Source: an uncultured Lachnospiraceae bacterium
GTDB lineage: Bacteria > Bacillota > Clostridia > Lachnospirales > Lachnospiraceae
DNA length: 48,987 nt
Direction: 5' to 3'
Assembly (NCBI GenBank): GCA_946537305.1
Contig: CAMNFR010000015.1
Location: 1 to 48,987 of the forward strand
The position numbers and the translations under genes were made by a program. Positions 16,076 through 23,723 of the stretch are shown here, one piece after another; the first letter of the stretch is position 1, and each line of letters starts with the position of its first letter. The notes under the pieces are model-generated. The model was not told where the DNA came from, ran no database searches, and saw only the letters and a program-made list of their open reading frames with translations.

Positions 16076-16099
16076 AACAATTGGATAATTATTCTGCAA
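16071..16099 (-). promoter_or_regulatory. Promoter of the two-HTH regulator
   Basis: Minus strand TTGCAG (16099-16094), 17-bp spacer, TATACT (16076-16071). The -10 overlaps the last 13-bp repeat, so a protein bound to the array would block RNA polymerase. Leader about 85 bases. Confidence 0.7.
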
Positions 16100-16141
16100 T
16101 GAAAATAAGTTATCCATCGTAGAAAACAGTCGTTTATTTGT

Positions 16142-16200
16142 TATAATGAGACTGTGATTGATACACGTTTCATTTTTAAAAGATCGAAATGTCTGAAACG
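16142..16200 (+). promoter_or_regulatory. Extended -10 promoter and leader hairpin of lipoprotein gene
   Basis: TGTTATAAT with TATAAT at 16142-16147 and an upstream TG, but no good -35. In the leader, CGTTTCA (16166-16172) and TGAAACG (16194-16200) can pair. The lipoprotein RBS (AAGGAGGA) follows about 50 bases later. Confidence 0.45.
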
Positions 16201-16265
16201 ATTCTGTGCATCGGAAAAGAATGCCCACAATACTGATACTATATAGATAAGGAGGATAAAGGTTT

Positions 16266-17453
16266 ATGAAAAAGAAGATGGCTTTTCTGGCAGCAGTCAT
16301 GGCAATGATGATGGCGCTTAGCGCCTGCGGCAGCAGCAAACCGGCCGAGACACAGGCGCCGGAGACAGAAGCTCAGGCCGTGGAAACGGCGGCGCCGGAG
16401 ACGGCAGCCCCGGAGACGGCAGCCCCTGAAACGACCGCCGCCCCGGAGACAACGGCAGCCCCCGAAACAACAGCCGCGCCGGAAACCGCAGCTCCTGAAA
16501 CGGAGGCTCCTGTTGTGTCGTTCCCGATTGAGGGAGAGTATACCATGTTTGCAGCGTCCCAGGAAGGCAGCACGCTCTCCGCTGAGGATCTGGGAACATC
16601 TTCGTCTGTCACGCTGGTGGAAGGCGGAACCGGTGAGATGTCCTTTGACGAAGATGTGATGGCGATCACATCCTGGACCGAGGCCGACGGCATCGTGACC
16701 ATCACCATGGAGGATGGCGGCGTTGCGTCCGGGGAGATTGGCGGCGGCATCCTGAATCTGGATGTGATGGGTGACGGCAGTATGTTTATTCTTTATGCAC
16801 AGGCCGGAGCGGATACCTCTGTCTATGATATGATGACAGAGGAAGAGTACCTGGCGCAGCAGGCGGATAAGGCCGTCAATGACACCGCCGTAGGGACCTT
16901 CTATAAGAGTCTTGACCGGGTAGCAGGTATCCACCTGAATTATTCGGTACACCACGATTATCTGGATAGCACGCAGGAAGTCGATGCCGTGGGAAAAGGT
17001 AACAATTATTATGCTGTTACAACTACACATATAGATGACATTGTAAGCACCAGCTTTACACTGTATCTGGAAGGAAAGACATATAATCTGGATCCCGAAG
17101 CAAAAACAGCCCTCTTCGTGACAGAGATGGCCAGCACGGCTCTGAACAACAGTGCCGCCCTGATCGATCCTCTGTATAACAGTATCATGATGGCAGCGGT
17201 GAGTGAAGACGCTTTCGAAGAGCCCAGAGAAAAAGACGGTGTGACCTATAACGCTGTCGTCGTGCCGACCAACGAAAATAGAGAAGAGTGCGTCTTCTAC
17301 TTCAATGAAGACGGCAGTCTCGCATTCTATCTTGAGGGCCGCTACTTAGGGAGTGATATCGGAGGATCCCAGTATACCGTGAACGTGATCGATTCTACCG
17401 TCGACGAAGCGGTCTTTGATATCTCAGGATATGAGGTCAAGACGTTGGATTAA
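16266..17453 (+). CDS. Lipoprotein with ETAAP repeats
   Basis: 395 residues. Signal peptide MKKKMAFLAAVMAMMMALSAC with lipobox L-S-A-C (Cys21). Residues about 25-85 are tandem Glu-Thr-Ala-Ala-Pro units, a flexible linker to carry the domain off the membrane. A first beta-rich domain (about 86-200) contains IEGEYTMFAASQEG and a short small-molecule-barrel-like pattern; a second (about 205-395) contains VAGIHLNYSVHHDYLD and ends YEVKTLD. No family recognised. Strong RBS AAGGAGGA and a strong terminator directly downstream, so it is a single-gene transcript. Confidence 0.85.
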   Translation: MKKKMAFLAAVMAMMMALSACGSSKPAETQAPETEAQAVETAAPETAAPETAAPETTAAPETTAAPETTAAPETAAPETEAPVVSFPIEGEYTMFAASQEGSTLSAEDLGTSSSVTLVEGGTGEMSFDEDVMAITSWTEADGIVTITMEDGGVASGEIGGGILNLDVMGDGSMFILYAQAGADTSVYDMMTEEEYLAQQADKAVNDTAVGTFYKSLDRVAGIHLNYSVHHDYLDSTQEVDAVGKGNNYYAVTTTHIDDIVSTSFTLYLEGKTYNLDPEAKTALFVTEMASTALNNSAALIDPLYNSIMMAAVSEDAFEEPREKDGVTYNAVVVPTNENREECVFYFNEDGSLAFYLEGRYLGSDIGGSQYTVNVIDSTVDEAVFDISGYEVKTLD

Positions 17454-17473
17454 CGACTGTCCGTAGCTATGGG

Positions 17474-17510
17474 AAAAGCCCTGAGAGCAATCGCTCCAGG
17501 GCTTTTCTTT
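17474..17510 (+). terminator. Rho-independent terminator
   Basis: AAAAGCCCTG (17474-17483) pairs with CAGGGCTTTT (17497-17506), extended by an inner GAGC/GCTC stem, followed by CTTTTG. Ends the lipoprotein transcript. Confidence 0.9.
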
Positions 17511-17525
17511 TGTCTATCTGTATTG

Positions 17526-17554
17526 TTGCCGCGGATCGAAAAAAGTGATATACT
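17526..17554 (+). promoter_or_regulatory. Promoter of the 116-residue protein gene
   Basis: TTGCCG (17526-17531), 17-bp spacer, TATACT (17549-17554) with an extended -10 TG. Lies directly after the preceding terminator. Confidence 0.55.
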
Positions 17555-17609
17555 GGCGGCGATGTGAAGAGGTCAGACGATAAGGCCTGACGCTATAAAG
17601 GAGGATGTT

Positions 17610-17960
17610 ATGTTCGGAAAGCTGTTTCAGAAGAGGGTTCCGATTTTTAAGAAGCGGGACCGGGAGACTTGGCAGCAGATCAAAGATACGCTGAAGGCGG
17701 CGGGTATCCCCGGCGTGAAGGCCGGTCATTACCTGCAGGAAACGGTGATGGGCGGCGGCTGCGGGGCTAAACTGGACCCGCGGGATTTCGGACCTAAAGG
17801 GAAGATTGATCGGGATATCTACTGGGTGGAGGTGCCGGTGGAGGAGGAGAGTGCCGCCAGAGAGGCGCTGCGTGAGGCCGGTATTGTCCCTGTGGTAGAG
17901 GAGAACGTGCTGCAGGATGCCGCGCTTCGAAAGAAGCCGGCAGATAAGAATGAGTGGTAA
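17610..17960 (+). CDS. Small conserved-looking protein of unknown function
   Basis: 116 residues, cytoplasmic, basic N-terminus (FGKLFQKRVPIFKKRD). A Gly/Cys segment GGGCGAKLDPRDFGPKGK is followed by IYWVEVPVEEESAAREALREAGI, a beta-alpha unit like small ligand-binding or ferredoxin-like proteins. I do not recognise the family. AAAGGAGG stands before the ATG. The final residues PADKNEW and the stop are the first of three copies of a 28-bp tandem repeat. Confidence 0.7.
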   Translation: MFGKLFQKRVPIFKKRDRETWQQIKDTLKAAGIPGVKAGHYLQETVMGGGCGAKLDPRDFGPKGKIDRDIYWVEVPVEEESAAREALREAGIVPVVEENVLQDAALRKKPADKNEW

Positions 17961-18016
17961 ATATCCGGCAGATAAGAACGACTGGTAAGAAGCCAACGGA
18001 TAAGAACGAGTGGTAA
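17934..18016 (+). repeat. Three 28-bp tandem repeats at a gene end
   Basis: Copies begin at 17934, 17962 and 17990, each about 27 bases of similar sequence (GATAAGAACGAGTGGTAA core) including the TAA stop. Only the first is in frame; since 28 is not a multiple of three, the others are untranslated. A CCCGCAG/CTGCGGG hairpin (18020-18042) follows without a T-run. Confidence 0.75.
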
Positions 18017-18093
18017 GAGCCCGCAGAAAAGATCCCTGCGGGAAAGAACCGGCAGCCGGGATTATAATGGCGCCTGTTATTATAGTTGGACTA

Positions 18094-18141
18094 CATTGGG
18101 TAGAATGTCTACTATACGAAAATAATATAGTAAACCCAATG
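18094..18141. repeat. Nested inverted repeat upstream of CstA-family gene
   Basis: Outer arms CATTGGGT (18094-18101) and ACCCAATG (18134-18141), inner arms TACTATA (18110-18116) and TATAGTA (18126-18132), all perfect, with an 8-base bulge on the left side only. It lies 43 bp ahead of the -35 box of the CstA-family gene. Confidence 0.65.
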
Positions 18142-18183
18142 ATAAAAATATAACGAAAACCGGCGAAAATCACCGTAAATACA

Positions 18184-18211
18184 TTGACTTTGCGTAAATT
18201 AGTGATATAGT
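18184..18211 (+). promoter_or_regulatory. Promoter of CstA-family gene
   Basis: TTGACT (18184-18189), 16-bp spacer, TATAGT (18206-18211). Strong -35 match; leader about 60 bases. Confidence 0.65.
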
Positions 18212-18213
18212 GA

Positions 18214-18247
18214 TTCCCGGGATGATAAAATTATAAACATCCCGGAA
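18214..18247. promoter_or_regulatory. Inverted repeat over the CstA transcription start
   Basis: TTCCCGGGATG (18214-18224) pairs with CATCCCGGAA (18238-18247), ten base pairs with a single bulged C and a 13-base AT-rich loop. It begins three bases after the -10 box, so it is either an operator or a 5'-end RNA hairpin; it ends 13 bases before the RBS. Confidence 0.6.
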
Positions 18248-18275
18248 ACTTTTCATGAAAAAAGGAGGAATTATT

Positions 18276-19730
18276 ATGATTAGTTTCATCCTGTGTTTCG
18301 TGATCCTGATTTGCGGCTACCTGTTTTACGGCAAGTACGTGGACGGAATCTTTAATCCGGATGACAGAGAGACCCCTGCTGTGGCGATCAACGATGGTGT
18401 TGACTACGTTGTGATGCCGGAGTGGAAGCTGTTCCTGGTGCAGCTGCTGAATATCGCCGGCCTTGGCCCGATCTTTGGTGCGCTGTCCGGTGCTATGTGG
18501 GGACCTGTGGTCTTCCTATGGATCACGTTTGGTACGGTGTTTGCCGGTGCTGTGCACGATTATTTCGCCGGTATGCTTTCCGAGCGGAATAACGGCGCCT
18601 CTATTTCTGAGGTCACCGGTATTTATCTGGGCGAGACAATGAAGGCCATCATGCGTGTATTCTCCGTGATCCTGCTGATCATGGTCGGTACCGTGTTCGC
18701 CGTAGGTCCCGCGGGCCTGCTGGTCACACTGTTCAAGAACAGCGGTGTGGAAAGCGGAATCGTGACGCAGGCCACCTTCTGGCTGGCGATCATCCTGATT
18801 TACTACTTCATTGCAACGTTTATCTCCGTGGATAAGGTCATCGGTAAGATTTATCCTATCTTCGGTATCTGCCTGATCGTCATGGCTGTGGGCGTTTGCT
18901 TCGGTACTCTTACCAGCGGACAGCCGATCCCCGAGATCTGGGCTAACTTTAAGAACATCCATCCCAAGGGAACTCCCATCTGGGCATTCATGTTCATCAC
19001 CGTGGCCTGCGGCGCCATCTCCGGTTTCCACGCAACGCAGTCTCCTCTGATGGCACGCTGCCTGAAGAGCGAGCGTCAGGGTAAATTCGTATTCTACGGC
19101 GCCATGGTTGCCGAGGGTATCATCGCTCTGATCTGGGCTGCTGCCGGCGCAACGCTGCTGGGCGTGGATCAGCTGGCGGAAATGGGCGGCGGAAACGCCA
19201 ACACCGTTTACACCATCTGCACCATGACCATGGGCCGTATCGGTATCATCCTGGCTATGCTGGGCGTTATCGCCTGCCCCATCACCTCCGGTGACACGGC
19301 TTTCCGTAGCGCTCGTCTGACCCTGGCTGACTGGTTCAAGCTGGATATGGGGAACTGGAAGACCCGTCTGGCCCTCTGCATCCCGGTGCTTGGCATCGGC
19401 GCGATCCTGGGCTTCGGCAACACCCTGGGCTTCATTGATTATCAGATCATCTGGCGTTACTTCAGCTGGTCCAACCAGACACTGGCCATGATCGTTCTGT
19501 GGGCAGGATCCATGTTCCTGGCACAGAATAAGAGGAACTACTGGATCACCGCGATTCCGGCGACCTTTATGAGCGCCGTTTCCAGCACCTATTTCATGAT
19601 GGCACCTGAGTGCATGGGCCTGATCCCGGTATTCACCAACAACAAGATGATCGGTTACCCGGTCGGCATCATTGTTGCCATCGCGTTCCTGGCTCTGTTC
19701 CTTTCCAAGGCAAAGAAAGCTGCCGCGTAA
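18276..19730 (+). CDS. CstA-family (carbon starvation/pyruvate-type) transporter
   Basis: 484 residues from the ATG at 18276, chosen because AAAGGAGG (18261-18268) is seven bases ahead; the upstream ATG at 18255 would place the RBS inside the gene. Many hydrophobic segments, with family landmarks YGKYVDGIFNPDDRETPA, NIAGLGPIFGALSGAMWGP, AGAVHDYFAGMLSERN, SGFHATQSPLMARCLKSE and CPITSGDTAFRSARLTLADWF. E. coli members carry peptides or pyruvate. The size matches the shorter form common in Firmicutes. Monocistronic by its own promoter and downstream hairpin. Its codon use is smoother than that of its neighbours, suggesting high expression. Confidence 0.9.
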   Translation: MISFILCFVILICGYLFYGKYVDGIFNPDDRETPAVAINDGVDYVVMPEWKLFLVQLLNIAGLGPIFGALSGAMWGPVVFLWITFGTVFAGAVHDYFAGMLSERNNGASISEVTGIYLGETMKAIMRVFSVILLIMVGTVFAVGPAGLLVTLFKNSGVESGIVTQATFWLAIILIYYFIATFISVDKVIGKIYPIFGICLIVMAVGVCFGTLTSGQPIPEIWANFKNIHPKGTPIWAFMFITVACGAISGFHATQSPLMARCLKSERQGKFVFYGAMVAEGIIALIWAAAGATLLGVDQLAEMGGGNANTVYTICTMTMGRIGIILAMLGVIACPITSGDTAFRSARLTLADWFKLDMGNWKTRLALCIPVLGIGAILGFGNTLGFIDYQIIWRYFSWSNQTLAMIVLWAGSMFLAQNKRNYWITAIPATFMSAVSSTYFMMAPECMGLIPVFTNNKMIGYPVGIIVAIAFLALFLSKAKKAAA

Positions 19731-19786
19731 GTGGTATCCGGCAGGGAGGGATCGCGGCCGGGCAGGAGACTATTTGAATATGATCT

Positions 19787-19814
19787 GAGGGCAGGAATCT
19801 GGGTTCCTGCCCTC
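19787..19814 (+). terminator. Terminator-like hairpin after CstA-family gene
   Basis: GAGGGCAGGAA (19787-19797), loop TCTGGG, TTCCTGCCCTC (19804-19814): an 11-bp perfect stem. Only two T follow directly, so termination may be partial. Confidence 0.6.
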
Positions 19815-19900
19815 TTATGCGTTCCTGCGGATGATGCCTGCAGGGGAATATAGACGTCCGTAAAGTCGAATCTGTTACGGATCATGGGGAGGAAGAACTA

Positions 19901-20908
19901 ATGAGTATGATTACCGCTCCGCTGGGAGCCCGCACGCTGCCGAAGGATGTGCTGGCGCGGGATAAAAAAGAATGTCGGAAGATCGGTCCCTGCGGGCTGG
20001 GCGAGGAGGCGCTGTATGTGGGCAGCCGCTTTCTCAGCCGGTATTATTATATTCCGTGGGGGGAGGTCCGTCGTGTCTTTAAGCGTGTGGCCATGAGCGC
20101 GGGCGGATACACCGGCAAGGGCGTGTTCGGCTCCATGGCGTATCTGGTGGTGCAGTTCGGCGGACAGGAACATTCCTGCAATTTCCGGAACGAGGCGGAG
20201 CTGGACCAGCTGCTGGCGCAGATCGATGCTGCACATCCGCAGATCCCCACGCACAGTGCGCAGGCGGAACGGAAGCTGGCGGAGGCAGAGGCGAAGGAGA
20301 AGGCACGGTATGTGAAGGACCTTTCGCCGGAGGCGGAGAACACGCTGGCGGAGCTTTTCGGCGCAAAACGGTATCTGGAGGCACGCCCGGAGGTGCCGCG
20401 CATGCTGACAGCCACGGCAAAGCAGAAGCGCGTGGTGGATCAGATGAAGCCCTCGGCCAGGATCTTAGGCGCCGTGGTAGGCACACTTGGCTTGCTGGCG
20501 GCCGTGTACGGACTGTACGGTCTGCTGGCCGGCACCGGCACGGGAATGTATTTCCTGCTGGGCGGCGGCGCGGCTTTCTTCTTTATCTATTCTGCCAGCC
20601 TGTTCCCGGGAAAGTGGAACAGCAAGAAATATGCCTTGTCCCAATGGGAGGAGGCGCTGGAAGCCAGCCGTCAGTTTATCGCCGGGCGGGGAGACTTCCC
20701 CACGCCGCCGCAGTACGCGCACCCGGTGGTGCTGGACCGCATGATGCGTGTGGTCCGGGAAGGCCGGGCACACAGCGCGGCAGACGCGCTGACACAGGTG
20801 AAGGCGGATCTGAAGGCGCTGAACGCGAGTGTAACGGTATCACAGCAGGAGCACGATGAAGTGGTGGAGATCAAACCGATGTTCCTGGTGTGCGATTACC
20901 AGGACTGA
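19901..20908 (+). CDS. Membrane protein of MoxR-VWA operon
   Basis: 335 residues. An N-terminal beta-rich part (about 1-110, with YYIPWGEVRRVFKRVAMSAGG, resembling a PH-like fold) is followed by an Ala/Glu-rich helical segment (120-150), then two close membrane segments at about 190-235 (ILGAVVGTLGLLAAVYGLYG and MYFLLGGGAAFFFIYSASLF) and a cytoplasmic tail. No signal peptide and no family I can name. It precedes the MoxR ATPase gene by 16 bp and is surely its operon partner. Start ATG with GGGGAGG upstream. Confidence 0.75.
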   Translation: MSMITAPLGARTLPKDVLARDKKECRKIGPCGLGEEALYVGSRFLSRYYYIPWGEVRRVFKRVAMSAGGYTGKGVFGSMAYLVVQFGGQEHSCNFRNEAELDQLLAQIDAAHPQIPTHSAQAERKLAEAEAKEKARYVKDLSPEAENTLAELFGAKRYLEARPEVPRMLTATAKQKRVVDQMKPSARILGAVVGTLGLLAAVYGLYGLLAGTGTGMYFLLGGGAAFFFIYSASLFPGKWNSKKYALSQWEEALEASRQFIAGRGDFPTPPQYAHPVVLDRMMRVVREGRAHSAADALTQVKADLKALNASVTVSQQEHDEVVEIKPMFLVCDYQD

Positions 20909-20924
20909 AAAGGGGGAAAGTGCG

Positions 20925-21848
20925 GTGGAAGAACTGTTTCAATTTCTGGAAGAAGAGGGTATTGATAAGCATCTGTTAGCTTCCGTAAAAGCTTTCCGCG
21001 ATGCCCACGCCGTGGAAGAAGAGGATGCGGCGCGCGTGCCGGTTCCGGAGTATTTCTATTATGGAAAGCGTACCTGGGAGCTGGCGCTGGCGGCTCTCCT
21101 GGCGGGCAAGAATCTTCTGCTGGCCGGACCGAAGGCCACGGGAAAGAATGTGCTGGCGGAAAATCTGGCGGCACTTTTCGGGCGTCCTCTCTGGAATGTT
21201 TCCTTCCATGTAAACGTGGACGCCGCTTATCTGATCGGCACGGATACATACAACGGTCAGTCTGTGGTATTCCGGCCCGGTCCCATCTGGCTGTGCGCAG
21301 CCCGCGGCGGCTTCGGCGTGCTGGATGAGATCAACATGGCCAAGAACGAGGCACTGGCAGTGCTGCATGCGGCGCTGGACTTCCGACGCTGCCTGGATGT
21401 GCCGGGCTATACGCGGACCGAGCTGCGGGAGGAGACTCGTTTTATCGGCACCATGAACTATGGCTACGCCGGCACAAGAGATCTGAACGAGGCGCTGACC
21501 TCCCGTTTTGCCGTGCTGGATATGCCCCTGATCGCCGGGGAAGACCTGGAGCGCCTGATCATCCGCCGCTATCCGGACATCAGTCGCAGCATCTGTTCAC
21601 AGTTGGTGAAGCTGTACGGAGAGCTGGAAAAGAAGGCAGAGAGCGCGGAGATCTCTGATTCCGCGGTGGATCTGCGAGGCCTTCTGGATGCGGTGGCGCT
21701 AATGGCACAGGGGATTTCCTCCGGGGATGCACTGGAAATGTGCATCGTGAACAAGACCTTTGATTCCTATGAGCGTGGGCTGATCCGGGATGTGATCGAG
21801 GCCCGGATTCCCGCGGACCTGAACCGGGAGATTATGTTTAACAAATGA
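20925..21848 (+). CDS. MoxR-like AAA+ ATPase
   Basis: 307 residues from a GTG at 20925 (AGGGGGAAAG just upstream); the frame is open further back but that would overlap the previous gene. AAA+ motifs: Walker A GPKATGKN (68-75), Walker B GVLDEIN with Asp134-Glu135, sensor 1 GTMNYG (Asn178) and the arginine region LNEALTSRF (Arg196). The Walker A ends in Asn instead of Ser/Thr. MoxR ATPases act with VWA proteins as chaperones that assemble or activate a target complex. The next gene is such a VWA protein and overlaps by ATGA, giving translational coupling. Confidence 0.88.
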   Translation: MEELFQFLEEEGIDKHLLASVKAFRDAHAVEEEDAARVPVPEYFYYGKRTWELALAALLAGKNLLLAGPKATGKNVLAENLAALFGRPLWNVSFHVNVDAAYLIGTDTYNGQSVVFRPGPIWLCAARGGFGVLDEINMAKNEALAVLHAALDFRRCLDVPGYTRTELREETRFIGTMNYGYAGTRDLNEALTSRFAVLDMPLIAGEDLERLIIRRYPDISRSICSQLVKLYGELEKKAESAEISDSAVDLRGLLDAVALMAQGISSGDALEMCIVNKTFDSYERGLIRDVIEARIPADLNREIMFNK

Positions 21849-23578
21849 TCAAGAAAGAATTTTCGGGCAGCGCGAGGCGTGCCAGAAATATTATATGGAA
21901 TGCAGCAGGGAGGTACGATTTCGAACCTCCCTTTATGGCTTTTTTCCCGAACGGCGTGCCGGATCATTACTTTAACATGGTCGTGGGCCTGGTAAAGAAA
22001 TGGCTGGATCTGGACCGTATCTGGGATTTTTTTGCTGAATACGAGGGGGATCACCGGGCAGAGGAGTTCGATGAATTTCTGTGGCTGGGGCTGGAAAACT
22101 GCGTCTATGAAAAAGAGGTGCGCGAGCGGCCCATTTTAGAAGCGCTGCGGCGGCAGCGGGCGGCGCGCTTTTATAAAGAGCAGGAATCTATGACCCGGCA
22201 GCAGATGGAATACCAGAGCATGCCGGTCTATACGCAGCAGGAAGCGCGGTGGTCCCGAGTGCTGGGGCGCCGCGGGCCGGTGCTGACGCCCAAAGAGGCG
22301 CGGATGGCTGAGGCGCTTTGTTTTTCCGGAGAACTGGATACGGAGGCTGTGATCTCCGCCATGCAGCAGTTCCTGGAAGAGTTCTTCCGCTATCAGCCGG
22401 GAAAGTCTCCGGTAAAGAAGGGGCGGGCAAATCCGCTGGCCAGGTTCTTTCTTCGGCATGAGCATCAGCGCAGAGACCACTTCCTGGTGCGGACCGGTAC
22501 CGGGGAAGGAGATCATCCGCGGGCGGTGACGCTGGGGCATGCCGGTCTTGGAAAGCATCATGCGCCCACAGAAGAGGATGCCGCGTACATACGGGCTGTC
22601 TTCGGCAGATGTGCTGTCACGGAGAATGAACTGCGGATCCTGCAGAATGATCTGTGCGTGGGAGAGGATGCGGACTGCCGTGTATGGATCACGAAGGGAG
22701 AGCCGGCGCCGGACGCACTGCCTTTAAAAGAGGCGGAGGAGATCCGCCAGGCCAGAGACCGGCAGCGGGAGAGCAATGAAGCCTTCCGTAAAGAACACGC
22801 GGTGCAGATGCAGGGCGCCGTGAAGGCTCTGTCTGTCCGGGTGGAGACCATGCTGGCGTCTTACCTGCGGCATCTGCCGGAGCCTGCCAGGGCGGGGCGC
22901 ATCTGCCCGGAAAAGGCCTACCGTCTGCCGCTGCTGCAGGACGGACGGGTCTTTTTAAAGGACGGAGAGGATACGGAGGCGGAGATTTTTGTGGATCTGC
23001 TGCTGGATGCCTCCCAGTCCCGCATGAATTCTCAGGAAATGCTTTCCGCGGAGGCGTGGATCGTGGCGCAAAGCCTGGTAAAGCTTCATGTGCCGGTGAG
23101 GGTGTGCGCGTTCCGAAGCCTCCGGGGCTATACGGTGCTGGAGGAGCTGAAGACCGCTTCGGAAAAGGACTGCAGCGGGATCTTTCGGTATTATGCGGGC
23201 GGCTGGAACCGGGATGCCCTGGCGCTGAAGATACTGGGGCGGCTGGAGGATGATCCGCTGATGCAGGGCAAGCAGCGCATCCTTCTGGTAATGACAGATG
23301 CCAGCCCGAATGACTCCACCCCCGCCGCGGCTACAGATCGGCTGGTGCCGCGGGAGTACGAGGGTGCCCTGGGCGTGCGGGCCGCGGAGGAAGCGGTACG
23401 CCATCTGCGAAAGAATGGGCTCCGCGTGGGCGCCGTTTTTCATGGGAATCCCTCTCATCTGGGGGACTTGAATCAGATCTTTGGCCATGCAAATGTACGT
23501 ATCCGCAAAGCATCCCAGCTGGCGCAGGGCGTCAGCGACCTTCTTCTGATGCTGCTGCGCGAAATGCAGACAGATTGA
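21845..23578 (+). CDS. VWA-domain protein, partner of the MoxR ATPase
   Basis: 577 residues, cytoplasmic. The first about 375 residues are helical and charged, with no recognised fold. The C-terminal part is a von Willebrand A domain with the metal site DASQSRM (about 386-392, D-x-S-x-S form) and a later VMTDASPNDS segment carrying the second metal Asp. Similar to the CobT-like VWA half of MoxR-VWA pairs. Overlaps the ATPase gene by four bases. Together with the upstream membrane protein it would form a three-component unit; its client is not evident nearby. Confidence 0.85.
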   Translation: MIKKEFSGSARRARNIIWNAAGRYDFEPPFMAFFPNGVPDHYFNMVVGLVKKWLDLDRIWDFFAEYEGDHRAEEFDEFLWLGLENCVYEKEVRERPILEALRRQRAARFYKEQESMTRQQMEYQSMPVYTQQEARWSRVLGRRGPVLTPKEARMAEALCFSGELDTEAVISAMQQFLEEFFRYQPGKSPVKKGRANPLARFFLRHEHQRRDHFLVRTGTGEGDHPRAVTLGHAGLGKHHAPTEEDAAYIRAVFGRCAVTENELRILQNDLCVGEDADCRVWITKGEPAPDALPLKEAEEIRQARDRQRESNEAFRKEHAVQMQGAVKALSVRVETMLASYLRHLPEPARAGRICPEKAYRLPLLQDGRVFLKDGEDTEAEIFVDLLLDASQSRMNSQEMLSAEAWIVAQSLVKLHVPVRVCAFRSLRGYTVLEELKTASEKDCSGIFRYYAGGWNRDALALKILGRLEDDPLMQGKQRILLVMTDASPNDSTPAAATDRLVPREYEGALGVRAAEEAVRHLRKNGLRVGAVFHGNPSHLGDLNQIFGHANVRIRKASQLAQGVSDLLLMLLREMQTD

Positions 23579-23602
23579 AGTGCGGCCCCGGGGACGCGGA
23601 AT

Positions 23603-23697
23603 CCTGTCACTGAAACATGCTTGCAATGTGACGGGCGATAGTGTAAAATGCTGAATAAGTATGCGGTGTAAAATGGATATCTATAAAGAAGATATCC
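23603..23697 (+). promoter_or_regulatory. Promoter, operator-like repeat and leader hairpin of LytTR regulator
   Basis: TTGCAA (23621-23626), 17-bp spacer, TAAAAT (23644-23649). CCTGTCAC (23603-23610) and GTGACGGG (23628-23635) form an inverted repeat flanking the -35, a likely protein site. In the leader GGATATCT (23675-23682) and AGATATCC (23690-23697) make a perfect 8-bp hairpin with a 7-base loop. Confidence 0.55.
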
Positions 23698-23723
23698 GGA
23701 AGACGTGCACACGGGAGGCAGAT

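Noticed and set aside
15979-16080. N-terminal 34-residue extension of the two-HTH regulator
   Set aside because: Encoded by the promoter and the 13-bp repeat array; the ATG at 15978 has a good RBS and begins the HTH.
16011-16120. Replication-origin-like region (13-bp repeats and a TTATCCA near 16110)
   Set aside because: Only one weak DnaA-box match, repeats not AT-rich, and no dnaA, dnaN or rep gene nearby; an operator explains it better.
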